Shown here in pieces: positions 1-11,478 of a stretch of 64,000 nucleotides of DNA. Within the stretch, counting starts at the first letter, position 1; every line of letters begins with the position of its first letter. Below the pieces are notes generated by a model, which had not been told where the DNA came from, did no database searches, and saw only the letters and a list, made by a program, of their open reading frames with translations. Made by a program: the position numbers and the translations under genes. Source of the DNA: Xenoacremonium recifei (Eukaryota > Ascomycota > Sordariomycetes > Hypocreales > Nectriaceae); the NCBI GenBank assembly GCA_012184525.1, contig WOFQ01000042.1:186001-250000 (forward strand), written 5' to 3'.

Positions 1-1392
1 TTTGTTCCCGTTGGGTCGAAAGATCCGACCCCCTGGTTCTGCCCGCTCGAAGATAGTGAGTTGAAGATGTGAAAATATGCACTCTATACTCCTTGGTTTT
101 CATACCATACTGCTCTTTCATTGACTAAGGATTACATACAGGGGCTAGCGGGGCGGGATCAATGTTCCGTGCAGCCGTTGGAACAGGGTGCCCTGGCTGG
201 AAGTCTGGGTTTAAACGGGTCTTGTCAAGGTTGCGGTTTGAATTCCGATTTGGCAAACCTGGAAACCCGAGAACTGCCGGATCTACCGTCACAACCGTGG
301 TTGAAGCTCTACGACATCATCCTTGTGAGGCATAAAGTGGTTTTTCAACAGGAAGCCTGGAGTTTCATTTTTTTCTTTAGGAAAACACCTCTAAAGTAGC
401 AATCCATTATGATCGAAGGCGAGGCTTTCATGAAGAATTGAAAAGAGGAAACACCTTAGATATGTTACCAAGATTATCCCACGTCTCCTGCACTACAACG
501 GAACCCTTGATACTTTCTAACACAACATCACCCCACCGTTCATAAGCCTCGGGTCTAGACTTGTCTTATTGTGGAATGCCAACGACACTTTTCTGCAGGG
601 ATCCGTTCCGGGAGTCTACCGTGTGGATTACCGCTCGGTAGACTGAAACATTTGGAAGCCGGAGCCACTGCGAGAGGAACGTCGCCATTACTTGTAGACA
701 AGGCTTCGTACATATTTGACAGGCACTTCTCTCTCAAGACTTTCATAAAATTAGTTCCCGTTGCAGGGGAGCCTGGTGAGGGGTGAATGGTCTCTGTCAA
801 CTTCGTAGAAACTTCAAACACGAGGGCCAGTGACATTGTACATAGCTGCCAACCTTTTCGTGAAAGTAGTGGAATTGAGTTGGGGCATAGAGCAATTGCC
901 TTGAACCAAATGCTCTGGCCATAATCCATTGACCCTTCTGTCTGCCTCTGAAGACTGCGAGTTATCAATGAGTGCAACCCTGGCATGTCTTGACAGGCAT
1001 TGTCGGAATGCCGGATACCAGTGGATACGAGCAGGTTGTTTCAGTGCTTGCAAAGTGGCGGTAGAAGCACTAGCTATGCCTTATCAGTCCATCAAGGTCT
1101 TCAACGGTACGAAACTAAGATTGCAGAGAGCAATGTCCATGCAGGAGGGTCGAATCGAACGGCAAATTCCAGACCCAGGGTCGTACTGAAGGCACAACTG
1201 GCAGTTACGACGACGATCTCCTTTTCGCAATGCTTCAGATCAAGGAGAGAGCCTCGGCCAGAAGCCGGGGACTACAATGATTAAAATCTAATTCAAAGCC
1301 AACCCAGCTCATTATCTTGTCAACCTTAGTTCTACGTAAATCGACGAAACGAATGGTTCCCCTGAGCGACATTTCCATCAAACGATGCCGCG
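1..1392. other. intergenic, no supported gene
   Basis: Several open frames up to about 140 codons exist on both strands, but none has a recognisable domain or a splice pattern that joins frames. I see no repeat or RNA gene here. The last 100 bases are probably the leader of the membrane protein gene that follows. Confidence 0.5.
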
Positions 1393-2868
1393 ATGGAAGC
1401 CTTTCTTCCCCTTGAATCCCGCGATGACTCGTCCGCGAACCAAGGCCCAAAGCTGAGAGCAACCACAACCGCCCTACTTGTTCTTGCAGCCTTCTTTGTT
1501 TTCCTTCGATTCTCTGCTCGATGGATCGTTGGGAGGATGTACGGGTGGGACGATTGGGTGATGGTTGCCGGGTTGGTAAGTTGATGAGGCCGGGGAGAAT
1601 CAACCCATGAGAATGCTGCGCAAAAACACCGAGACTGATGAGACTGACCTTACATAGATGGTGGCATTTGCTACTGGCGGAATCAACTATGCCAGTAAGA
1701 CCGCCCTAGAAGACAAGCTCCTCCCTGATTTACCTAACTTGATGGATAGTGATCGATTCTGGTCTCGGCCGGCACGCTGGGACGCTTAGTCTGCCGCAAC
1801 AGGAGCAGTTCTTCAAGCTACTCTTGGCATTCGAGTGTGTCTATGTGACGGGTGTCGCTCTCGTCAAGATTTCAGTACTTCTGATGTACTTACGGATCTT
1901 TCCTTCCCGCGGTTTCCGCATCACCGCAGCAATCATTGGTGCCACAATCGTCAGCTGGTGGATTGCCATTGTGCTTGTGTGCATCTTCCAGTGCAAACCC
2001 ATCTCCAAAGCCTGGCTTCCATGGAGTGCTGGAAAATGTATCAATCTCAAAGCGTCCTTCATCGGCAATGCGATCCCCAACATCCTGACTGACGTTGCAA
2101 TCCTATGTATGCCGGTTCAGCAGGTGCTGAGATTGCATGTCAACACTGTACAGAAGCTCGTTGTCTTGTTCATGTTTGGGTTGGGGAGCTTGTAAGTTGA
2201 ACTTCAAAGAAGTAATGGTGGTTTCATTATTGACTTCATTACTTTACAGCGTTCTTTTCGCCAGTATCTACCGGTTCACAACCATCATGCAGTTTCAAGT
2301 TACGGACACGACCTGTAAGCACGCCAGCCTAACCTGCCTACATAACCGTTGCCCATATTGGCCTGATTGTATTGGCTCCATAATGGCGAGTGCTGACCTC
2401 TGTTCTCTTCTAGGGACGCTCGCAACTGCTTGTACCTGGTGCGTCGTCGAGGTAGCCTGCGGAGCCATCAGCGGATGTCTGCCCACCCTGCGACCCTTGA
2501 TGATGAAGATCTCGCATAGTTTCGGAAGCATGTCCGGCACGAGAACAGGAGGGACAGGGCCGCGTTCAGGGCCGAGCAGCCGCAATCCGACCGAGTTGAT
2601 AACCTTTGGCGGCACCGGCGGCTCGAAGCCAGGCGAAGGCAACAGGCAATTCAAACGACTCGGAAACGACAAGTACGGCCCCTCGACGATGATCACAGGA
2701 TCTGGTTCGGCGGACGGATACAAGGCTGGTTCTTCGGACGATGAACTTCCGCTGAAAGACGCGATACGCATACAGGTCCAACACGAGATGCACGTCTCGG
2801 AAACCGCGACTGATTCCAGCCAGCTTTCATACCAGCAGAAGTACACGTCTACATACCGCGAACTATAA
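1393..2868 (+). CDS. PTH11-like / fungal rhodopsin-domain integral membrane protein
   Basis: This gene encodes a multi-pass membrane protein of the fungal rhodopsin-domain (PTH11-related) superfamily, often treated as GPCR-like; ligand and partner are unknown. I read five exons: 1393-1575, 1658-1694, 1750-2191, 2250-2314 and 2414-2868. They join in phase to 393 aa. The first helix is followed by the family hallmark GWDDW (about residues 50-54), then SGLGRH after the second intron. Several hydrophobic helices follow up to about residue 270, with the usual VKISVLLMYLRIF-type third helix and Cys residues in the loops (VCIFQCKP). The last 120 residues are a hydrophilic Gly/Ser-rich cytosolic tail with no helix. 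The introns are 54-99 bp with GTAAG-type donors. The exon 2/3 junction is the least certain. Family assignment is firm; a signalling role is inferred only from family membership. Confidence 0.85.
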
Positions 2869-4693
2869 GATTGTTAGTGTGCTCTAGTGTCTAGAAGTAA
2901 TGTTCAATTGGATGTATTACTTGATTAAGAGCTGGGTCTCGAAGACATAACAGCGGCAGCTTCCGGGAGAGTCCTACAGGCCTAGGGTTTCAGTGAGCAA
3001 GTCAGCTATATTATCTTGTCGTTTTATTTATAAAAGCCCTTCTTGACTGGCCCCTGACAAAGTCATAGTCTATTTACACGTGGAACGGATCACATTGGAA
3101 GCACGAGCGCAGTCATGAGGGTTACGAAGGTCGCCGGTCACCCAACACCAACAGCATCCCATGGCGAACCTGTAGCAAAAGGCAAAGACTATGTTGCACT
3201 TTCGTGGAAGTGGGTCGTCACCACCAGGGACGCTGCCCAAATAAGCCCATCTCTTCAATCTCCACGGAGGCGGATAGAAGTTCTCGTCACATCGTGGATT
3301 GCCTTTGTCCAAGTCAGCTTTAGCCTTCAGACCATCCGTCGCTGAGAACGTCTGGCGTTCAATCATTGTCGTCCGAGCTCTATGCATGCGAAGCCTGGAA
3401 AGCGTCGAGGCGCATTCTTGAGCCTGGCAAAGATGCTAGGGGAGAACAAGATGCATCGCTCAGTGCACTACTCATAGTGACGTCTATGGTATCGATGTCG
3501 CGACGCGGCGGGCTGATGGTTCACTGTTATGCAGGCGCTGACAGCAAAAGATCCAGTGTCTTGCGAGGGCTGTTGCACAGTCCCGTTCTTCGCAACTGTC
3601 CTGCAATGCGTATCTTTGAGGGCATTCGTGAAGAGTCTTGGTATGGGAGTTCGGCAAAGAAGCGCACACCTCTTGCGGCACAGTTGTTTCATAGACAAGC
3701 CTAACCAGAGACGGCGACGACCTTCGGCACTGCCATTTGGGAGTGCGCGTAGACGAGTAGTGGAAGATCGGATCGTGGATGTCTTCGTCCAAGATTTCGA
3801 ACCCAGATTCTGATGTAGGCACACAAGGTCAGTTGTCGTCATCTCCTTGAACTCTTTACCCTCCTCCTCTTACTGGAGTTTCCTTCTGAGCCGGCCTGTT
3901 ACTTAAGTCTCCCATCTTATCGCTTACTTGACCGAGTTTAGTTACTTATATGCGGTCAATCGCTCAACTCACTAGTGTCCAATAGTCCATATGCCGAGTA
4001 CCACGATTGTCCGTTGTGTGGTGTTGAACTCATCGCTGGCTTTGCGACCGCGCGAATCTCCAAACCGCTCACCGTACATTCGAGGGACAGCCTCCTCAGA
4101 AGGAGCTGCATCCTTGTACACAGCTCTTCAGTCTTGTATGAAACTGAAGAACTACCTACAAGTTATCTATTACGGTCGCAACGGTAGAGTCGGAGCCGTG
4201 GGAGCACGTCTATCGGATTACAGTGCCCGGACAAAGGCTCCAGCTTAGAAGGCTGAGATCAAGGAAAGCCGAAGATGAGCTGTCTCCGGGGTGGTAATTT
4301 GTGATGACAGCGAACAAACGACAGGTGTGATGAATCACTAGCGCCCTAATCCCTACCTTCACAACAGAACCTGGCACCTGATATCGAACGATTTTATGAG
4401 GTGTGAAAACTTGCCTCGTAAGCCGAGTTCTCCTCCAACATAACCGATGCTCCTCACCTCCACTTGAAGCCGTCAGCCGGCCGCGAGCCAGCCGCCACGA
4501 GCCACAGCGAGAAGGTCTGCGACTTAGGCAGTGTATCTACAGTCTAAGCGATAGCCAGATGCCTCCTTTTTGCCATTCCTGTCGTTCGTCGCGCCGTTAA
4601 ACGTTGAGCACCTCATAACAGACGCACCGAGGGCAGTTGCTCCGGTCATCCGAAGCACACCACGAGACGCGCTCATGCCAAAGACATAACACC
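2869..4693. other. intergenic, no supported gene
   Basis: The stretch holds overlapping short open frames on both strands around 3070-3840, none with family resemblance or consistent splice sites. No repeats were seen. The 3' end is the upstream region of the three-exon gene at 4694. Confidence 0.5.
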
Positions 4694-5418
4694 ATGGATC
4701 TAAGCAAAATTTTAAACGATCCATTGGAAACTCCGGTAGAAGAGCCCTCTCTGCGCATGCCCACAAAGGGAGTGCCGGACCACGCCGCCATTGTGGCTTC
4801 GGTTCCGGAGGTTCAAGTTAGAGAAGAAAATCGCTTCAGAGACTTCGATTTGAGCGACGTCACGCATGTTTGCGTACAGTAAGACTTAGACAGAAGACAA
4901 TTGCGGATCCAGCATGAGATGAGCTAACCCCTTCGAAGAACAACACCACGGATACAGACAGAGGTTTTCCGACGCGTTGGTTATATTTACAACTGGGACA
5001 TTCCGGGGCCTTATCGGTGTTTCCTAGGGAAAATGGTGGCAAAGGCTCTATTTGAAGACAGATGCGAACTTGAATTCTTCAACTACGTCGAGGTGCGTAG
5101 GCAAGAACTCATCGCTTATACAACTTCTATGTGGAGGGCTGAAGTAGAGGCCAGGGAAGCCGCAGGAGTGGCTAAATTGCCGCCCCTCAACGTGATCGAG
5201 ATCATTTTCAACGATCCGGTTGAGGGAAAACCTCTAGAGGCGATTTGGATATATGCCAGAGACTTGATCGAGATGAAAGTCATGCATTGTGAGTTGAACG
5301 TTGGATGCAATTGAGACAAGGCTGACCCAGGGGCGAAACAGGGAATGAAGAAATTGTCGAAAGAGAACTGGTCAGAGCAGACGAGGAAAGGCGTCAGCGC
5401 CGCCTGGGTCAGACATGA
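4694..5418 (+). CDS. hypothetical 203-aa protein, three exons
   Basis: I do not recognise this protein. The model joins exons 4694-4878, 4939-5288 and 5342-5418. Both introns (60 and 53 bp) have GT...AG ends and good branch points, GCTAAC at 4923-4928 and GCTGAC shortly before 5342. The exons join in phase and stay open throughout, where unspliced frames stop within each intron; this is the main evidence that it is real. The start sits in a good context (ACACCATGG). The protein opens MDLSKILNDP, has an acidic/hydrophobic N-terminal 60 residues, and then a mostly helical middle with aromatic-rich segments (VGYIYNWDIPGPYRCF, about residues 73-88). It ends in a charged helix rich in Glu and Arg. 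There is no signal peptide or membrane segment. Function is unknown. Confidence 0.65.
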
Positions 5419-6612
5419 AAGCCTCCATTGCAAAATCATTATCGCATGCGCATGTTGGAAACCAACCTTGGGACTGTTAAGAGTGTCCTTAAGCCAGCCT
5501 CCAAGGGCGCTCTAAGAGCCACAGTTTGGCTTTGCCATTTCGGATGTTGTTGAGGCTAGACGACAGAAATCTCGGGCGCGCATTGCATGAACGCCAAGGG
5601 GGATTGCTGAATGGCCCATTCGAATGTTTTTTTTTTCTGTTCTTCAGAATCGTCATCAATTTCACCTTTGTCTTCTGGCGGAATGGATACGGAGACGGAT
5701 CGGTGCGAGACGGATCATGGCGGCAAATGCAGAGGCATCCTCTCTTTTTTTTTTCTTTCAGAGTTATGCTCTCATCATCGACTTCAGCGAAAGTCAGGAC
5801 GGAACTGGCTTTTGGGGGCCATCAATCAAGTTCTGTCGGTGAAACGGATACTTTCGCGCGCGTGGTCTGATGAGAGAGCCCATTGTCAGAAGATGCAAGG
5901 ATAATGTTAGACCGCAGACTGCAATCTGAGCTCGCTAAAATGTGACAGCCAAACTCCCTGCCAATCATTTCGTGCTTCGAGGAATGTTTTCCAGCCACAC
6001 TGGCTCTTTCCAATCACATTTAAACTTGGTCGCCAAAGCCTCATGAACGTGTCAGATAAAGTGTGGCTGGGCAAGCGTCGCGAGTCAGGGAGCCTTGGCT
6101 AAGCTGCAACATCCTTATCCCCCACGTCTACATCTTTCCGGGGTCAGGGCTAACAGGCAATAGTGCAATGCGTGATACGATAGCTATCGGTCACGGAGCA
6201 GCAATTGTCCAATCCGCAGCGGCGTTTCTGAAACCTGGAGATTTGGAAGGCTGGTCCGTCACTAAACCCCTTAATGTTGCGATCGCATCAATGTCTTATA
6301 CAGAAGCTACCCCGCAGCACGGAAATCTGGAGGACCCCGTCCATCCATCTTTCGCTGGACTTAGCCTCAAATACCCCATATCGAAGCGCGGCGTCCTGCC
6401 GGTAAAGTCAAGGTGAATTCGGGCTTGCAAGAAGCGGACGGGACTTGTTCAGGAACGGCGCCATTTACTTCCCGAAGGACTGTCCGGAAGACGATAGCCG
6501 CACATCACCACCTAAACGTCCATATATCTCCGTCCAACGACCCTTCGCAAAACAGGCACAGCACGACCTACCAAATTACCTTGGATCAATCCCGTAAACA
6601 TCGGTTCTCAAA
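5419..6612. other. intergenic, no supported gene
   Basis: It contains T-rich runs near 5627-5636 and 5744-5755 and short frames without family features. A 117-codon open frame at 6063-6416 lacks an ATG start, a recognisable domain and splice support. The final part is the upstream region of the dehydrogenase at 6613. Confidence 0.5.
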
Positions 6613-7645
6613 ATGGCGATCAGCGTAAGCGGAGAAACTGCACTAATCACAGGTGCTGGCTCAGGTCCGTCAAAGCCATCCCCCATACTCATCACAACCC
6701 CATCTCTAACACGACAAATCAGGCATCAACCTGGCATTCGCCCGCACTCTTCTTGAAAAGGGCTGCTCAGTCATCATCGCAGACCTCGGGCTCCAGCCCG
6801 AAGCCGAAGCTCTCCTCAAAGAGTATCCTTTCCCCGCGCCATCGGGCAAGCCGGGTGCCATTTTCCACAAGACCAACATTGTCTCGTGGCCGGAGCTGAG
6901 CAACCTGTGGAAGACGTCTCTCGAGACCTTCAAGGTCGTCGACATTGTTGTGGCAGGCGCGGGCATCTTCGAGCCCAAGTGGTCGAATTTCTGGGAGGCG
7001 CCCAAGACTGAGACAAATCCCGACTCGGTGTCGCGGGATCCGGCAGATGCGAATCCGGGACATTATGCCGTTCTGGATGTCAATCTCGTCTCCCCTATTC
7101 GGCTCACGCAGTTGGTCCTTGGTCACTGGACGCAGAACAAGCAGAAAGGCACCATCCTGTTTGTTGGAAGTATCGCCGGCTACACCTCTGCCATCACCAC
7201 ACCCCTGTACTTCGCCAGCAAGCATGGACTACATGGTTTCGTCCGCTCCTTGTCCGGTCTAAAGAAGAGTGTGGGCATCCGCGTTGGATGCGTCGCCCCA
7301 GGCGCAGTTTGGGTCAGTCCTTTCCAGTCCCATGATGATGCAAGTCAGTCATAGCTAACACAGATGAAGACGCCCATGTGGAGAGACGATCCCACTAAGG
7401 CGGCAATGCTTGACGACACCGCAGTTCTCAGTCAGCCGCAAGAGATCGCAGACGGTATGTATGAGCTTGCCGTGAACGAGGAGTATGGCGACGGAACTAT
7501 TCTCGAAGTGAGCGGGGGAGCAACGCGGGTGATCCCAGAATTCAGGCTGGAGCCTCCCAGCGGCGCGGGGACCAAAGTCCCGGGATATATGGCTACAGAA
7601 GACACGCTGTTTACCCAGCTGAAGGAGACGGGCTTCAAGATTTAG
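6613..7645 (+). CDS. short-chain dehydrogenase/reductase (classical SDR)
   Basis: NAD(P)-dependent oxidoreductase of the classical SDR family, probably cytosolic; the substrate cannot be told. Three exons (6613-6664, 6723-7312, 7364-7645) join to 307 aa. The cofactor motif TGAGSG followed by IN spans the first splice junction (residues 13-20). The VVAGAG strand is the NNAG-equivalent, Ser of VGSIAG is the catalytic serine, and the active site YFASK gives Tyr180 and Lys184. After it comes the usual PGAV segment. The length is somewhat above the 250-aa norm because of an insertion after VAGAG and a 40-residue C-terminal tail. Such proteins in fungi are often annotated as 15-hydroxyprostaglandin-dehydrogenase-like. 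The first donor, GTCCGT, is unusual but is supported by the Rossmann motif it creates. Nearby genes do not suggest a pathway. Confidence 0.88.
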
Positions 7646-8688
7646 CTAGCTCGTCGTCGAAGACGGTCCAGCTGATGTGCTGAGGGAGTACTGCCGCGGC
7701 GTTAGCTAGAGCTGGTAATCAATATCCAGTCGTCCCAGGAGCTCCAATATCAATATTGAATGAATCCATCAGGCAGATTCTCCGGCTTTTACGTTGATGG
7801 TCTTCTCGTTGCAAAGAAATCGCTGTCTGAAGTCCAGTGGCTTCGGTCGCAGCATTACTAAAGCCAGACCAGGGGAGATTCCAAGCGGAAGCCGACTAAC
7901 TCATATCACAGTCTAAGTGCGCACATCAGCAAAGGGAAACAAAAGGAATGAGAAGCATTGAATGATCTCCTGTCAAAATTTGCTGGCTGAATAAATGTAA
8001 TTGCCACTCCCAAGATCGCTCTACCTCTCGCAAGAAGACAGACACAATTTCCCCCAAGAGCTCGCCAGTTTGCTGAAATTCTGAGACCTCCTCTCCGTTG
8101 AAACATTTGTCAGGTATGATTAACCCCTCTAAGTATACACCGGAAGACCAATTCAGCTCCTTCGAGCCAAGCTGGAAGTCCCGTCCCATGAGGTTCTCGC
8201 ATGTCCTCGGTCCAATGGTAATGTTGGTGATGAAAAGCGTCAAGTGGACGCATTGCTGTCCGGACGGACGTAGAAAACATGTCGAATGAGAAATGTCGAA
8301 AACTCCATAAGTCGCATGTCAGATAAATGAGCTCACAAACAAGCTGGGTATCTTGTTGAGCCCCCGTGCTCCTCCCCTGTAGGCCTCTGCCTTCACGCAC
8401 ACAGTTTTTGCTTTGGTCTTTGGAGACCCAACCCAGCTCAGAACTCTGCTCAAAGCAGGATAATAAAAACAGGTAAACCTCCAGAATATCGATCGGCTCG
8501 GATTCGTCGTCGCTCGTCCAGTGAAGTTGAAAAATAAAAGAAAAAGGGGGTAAACGGCGTTGTACTGATAACAATTTTCGAAAAGTCGCAAAAAGCATGA
8601 ACGACACTAGAAAACGGTGCGCTAGGCATGTCAAAGCTGGGGGTCCTGCGAGTGGACAAGGCGTTGTTGCCGGTGTTTCGGTCGAAAC
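7646..8688. other. intergenic between convergent genes, no supported gene
   Basis: This lies between the 3' ends of the dehydrogenase (plus) and the Ser/Pro-rich gene (minus), so it should hold both 3' untranslated regions. Open frames on the minus strand at 8110-8659 overlap one another and show no family features. Confidence 0.5.
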
Positions 8689-9339
8689 TTATTTAATATG
8701 TTTGAACAAGTCGGAGCCGAGACTTCCCTCGTCTTTCTCGAGATCCTTCAGTTCCGGGATCATGGGAGGTGGCGGCCCGGTTGCCTTCTTCGGTGTCGAA
8801 GGGACCTCTTCGAACAGCATGCTAGACCGCTTCGACGCTTGATCGCCGGTCCTCAGCCGTCGGAACCATCCACTACTTCGTTTCGACTTCCGATCGTCCA
8901 AGAAACTGCCACCGCCTTGGCTAATGGGCCGACCACTTGTGGACGCTGCGATACTACCGTTCGACGACTGACCCTCTGCGTACATGTTATTCAACTTGTT
9001 CCTACTGAAAAGGCGGCGAATGCTGCCTTGCCGACTGGACGCAGCCGGACTCAGGGGGGCCTCATCGTCCGCGGAACGCTTAGTCCCGGCGATATTACCA
9101 TTTATAGGAGAGGGCTTGACGCCTGCACCGTTCTCTGGGCTGGCTTCCGTTTTGACAACGTCCTCTTTGATCTCGTCCTTCGCGGCCGGAGGTGTTTTGG
9201 GAGGTGTCGGGACCTTCTGAACCGGCGAGTCCGGCGGGGGAGGGATGTTGGTTCCGTCCGTGATGCTGCCGAAGTTGAGATTCAGGGCGGGAAGCTCAAA
9301 GCGAGAGCTCCCTCCGTTGCTAGTGACGACTGACGGCAT
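8689..9339 (-). CDS. conserved hypothetical Ser/Pro-rich protein
   Basis: Single-exon gene of 216 aa with no enzymatic domain that I recognise. The protein looks largely disordered. A Pro-rich, acidic N-terminal half (PPPPDSP, PTPPKTPP) leads into a Ser-rich middle. Short basic/aromatic patches follow: SIRRLFSRNKL at about residues 105-115 and RSSGWFRRLR at about 155-164. The tail reads GPPPPMIPEL...GSLGSDLFKHIK. Such short conserved patches inside low-complexity sequence are typical of fungal scaffold or phosphorylation-substrate proteins, but this is inference. RRLFSR- and KRSS-type sites would suit basophilic kinases. The upstream 680 bp on the coding strand contain no ATG, which supports both the strand and the start. 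Function is unknown. Confidence 0.75.
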   Translation of the reverse strand: MPSVVTSNGGSSRFELPALNLNFGSITDGTNIPPPPDSPVQKVPTPPKTPPAAKDEIKEDVVKTEASPENGAGVKPSPINGNIAGTKRSADDEAPLSPAASSRQGSIRRLFSRNKLNNMYAEGQSSNGSIAASTSGRPISQGGGSFLDDRKSKRSSGWFRRLRTGDQASKRSSMLFEEVPSTPKKATGPPPPMIPELKDLEKDEGSLGSDLFKHIK

Positions 9340-10020
9340 GGCTTCCGTAGAGGATCGCGGGGGATCGAATCGCAGGATCGTCTGGGGAAAGTGGTCGGCA
9401 GGTCGTGAGACAAGGAGTCGTCAGGACGATGGCAGGCGAGGATCAGGGGATCCGGAGGAGCTGTTGTGCTGGAGCGAGAGACTCTGCCGTCGCAATTGGA
9501 GCTGACGTCGATGCGGAACTACCAACACGGCGTTGTATGATGACGAGACAAAGATTCGACTCCCCGCAGGTGCGCAGACACAGCAACGAGATTGGGGATG
9601 GGATAGGAGACACCGTTCAGGGTAGGAAAACTGGAGCAGAAGTGGCTTGTCGTTTGCAAGGGTGCCCGTCGTGGGTGTGGCGTGCTTCGAATTTGGAGAA
9701 AAGATCCTGGCCACGGGCTCAATTGTGTGAGAAAGAGAGCGAATCGAGCGGCGAGGGGGCCTTAAGGAGTGTTGAGAAACGGAGGCGACCAGACAGAGAA
9801 GGAAGAAGCTGTCTCTAGAGAGTGCGACTGGCCTCGAAAGAGTTGCGAGGTAAGGTCGAGGTTTGGTGTCTTGCCTCTGCCGTCGCCGGAAACCGTTCTA
9901 AGGCAGGCCTAAGGCAGGCGGCGGGCAGTCGAGCGCTGCCCGCTCCTGCCCCAGAAGAGCACCTGCACCTGCACCTCCAGTGGGTTCGGGCTGGAACCAC
10001 CCACAAAGGGTCGCTTCCTT
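9340..10020 (-). promoter_or_regulatory. ATG-free leader of the Ser/Pro-rich gene
   Basis: Reading the plus strand from 9340 to 10020 I find no CAT, so the minus strand has no ATG before the start codon for about 680 bases. The nearest one is complementary to CAT at about 10022. The region is purine-rich on the plus strand, hence pyrimidine-rich in the transcript sense, as expected of a fungal 5' leader and core promoter. The transcription start cannot be placed from sequence. Confidence 0.5.
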
Positions 10021-11478
10021 ACATAGGGGATCCAATGGAAGGCGCTCCGCCGCTAGGGTGCCGTTCGGCCAGTGAGACTCGCTGAACGGCGCTGGTCCGC
10101 CCCTGGCCATACCGCTTTAGGCCTACTCCGGACCCAAGAGGGTTAACGGCACTTCCCGCTCTGTCGCTGCTGCTTGTCAACTACCGGTAAGCGTGGCCGT
10201 AGTCGGAAAGCAGGTCCCCCCTTTTGGCCTAATCGCCCCAGGACAGGAACAGTGCAAGTTTTCCCGGTGAGGCAAGCACTTTGAGGCCTCATCCAGGGAC
10301 CAGATCTCTGTGTGAATCATCGCTGCGGTTGGAGAAGAAGGCCCAACTGCCCGGCTCCGATTGCACCTTTCTAAATGCATTCCAGCTGACGGACCTTGGG
10401 TCTCAAGCTGAAAGACCTCTCCTTGATCAAATTGCTGAGGCAACCAGGGGTTTGTCTCTTCGGCAAGACCTTCGGGGGAGATTACTAACACTCAACTTAA
10501 GAGCAAGGAACATCCATCCACGCATCCCCTCGCGTCGAGCTGCCAGAGTTGTTGCTTCTTGCGAGAGAGATAGCGGCCCTAAAATTTTCATAAATGAGGT
10601 TGTGCAAAGATGCCCGACGACTCGTTCTGTGGTTGCCGAACTGCAGCTCCTCGAGTCTCGCCATTGGTCGACTTGTCACACGCATGATGCCTCCCCTGAT
10701 TCGGGTAGCAAGTATAGAGGTTAGATGGACAATACTGCACCCGCAGTCACTCACATATCGATCCGAACTGGGCTCTATGATTCGTGATTCAGCAGAAATA
10801 TTCGAAGACAATTGCATTCCTTCTGACGCAATATGTCTCAAAGCTTATGTAGTCTTAGTTCCCCAGCTCCCCAGATTCATATGCTAGTCGATATATACGA
10901 AGTTCGACGTATGCTATCCCTGTTCTCAATGGCCAGGAGAAATCGACACCGATGCGCCATTGATGATCTGAAAAAAAAAAAAAAACCGCCTGGCCAACCA
11001 AATTGTGTCGAACGCGAGGTGTAGGACCGAACAGCTTCCACAACTGATCGGCTGTGTTATGTTCCTGGTCTGTAACGCCTCAATGCTGGAGCCGTTTGGT
11101 TGGCTACCTTGCTACCCTACGGGAGTACGTTCCTCGGCCGTGTTTTTGCCCCTGGAGGGCCCGGACATTTTGGCGGCACAATTAATTGCTCATGATCATC
11201 AGTAGATTTTTATTCCCATCCGGAAACATGCGGCAACATAAAATTCGAGAAGAATCTCGCGAGGATCCTTGGCTCTTCATCGCGAAAGAGGAGCTCTGAT
11301 GGAGCTATTCCGTTTGGGGAGCGAGCAAAGATCGGAGGTCTGATTGGTGGGGTCGAGCTCTAACTCACGTCATCCTGCGGCAAGCACTGTTAGCCGAGCT
11401 TAAGCTGCGGACCAGAAGCTTCAACATCTTCCGCGATCTTCAGCTCGCAAGCACGCGCAACCGGCAATTGGAGTCGAG
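10021..11478. other. intergenic between divergent genes
   Basis: This is upstream sequence shared by the minus-strand gene at 8689 and etr1. It contains an A15 homopolymer at 10971-10985 and otherwise only short frames. No supported gene or RNA. Confidence 0.5.

Noticed and set aside
555..986. 143-codon minus-strand frame
   Set aside because: No ATG context, splice partner or domain; overlapping frames of similar size exist on both strands.
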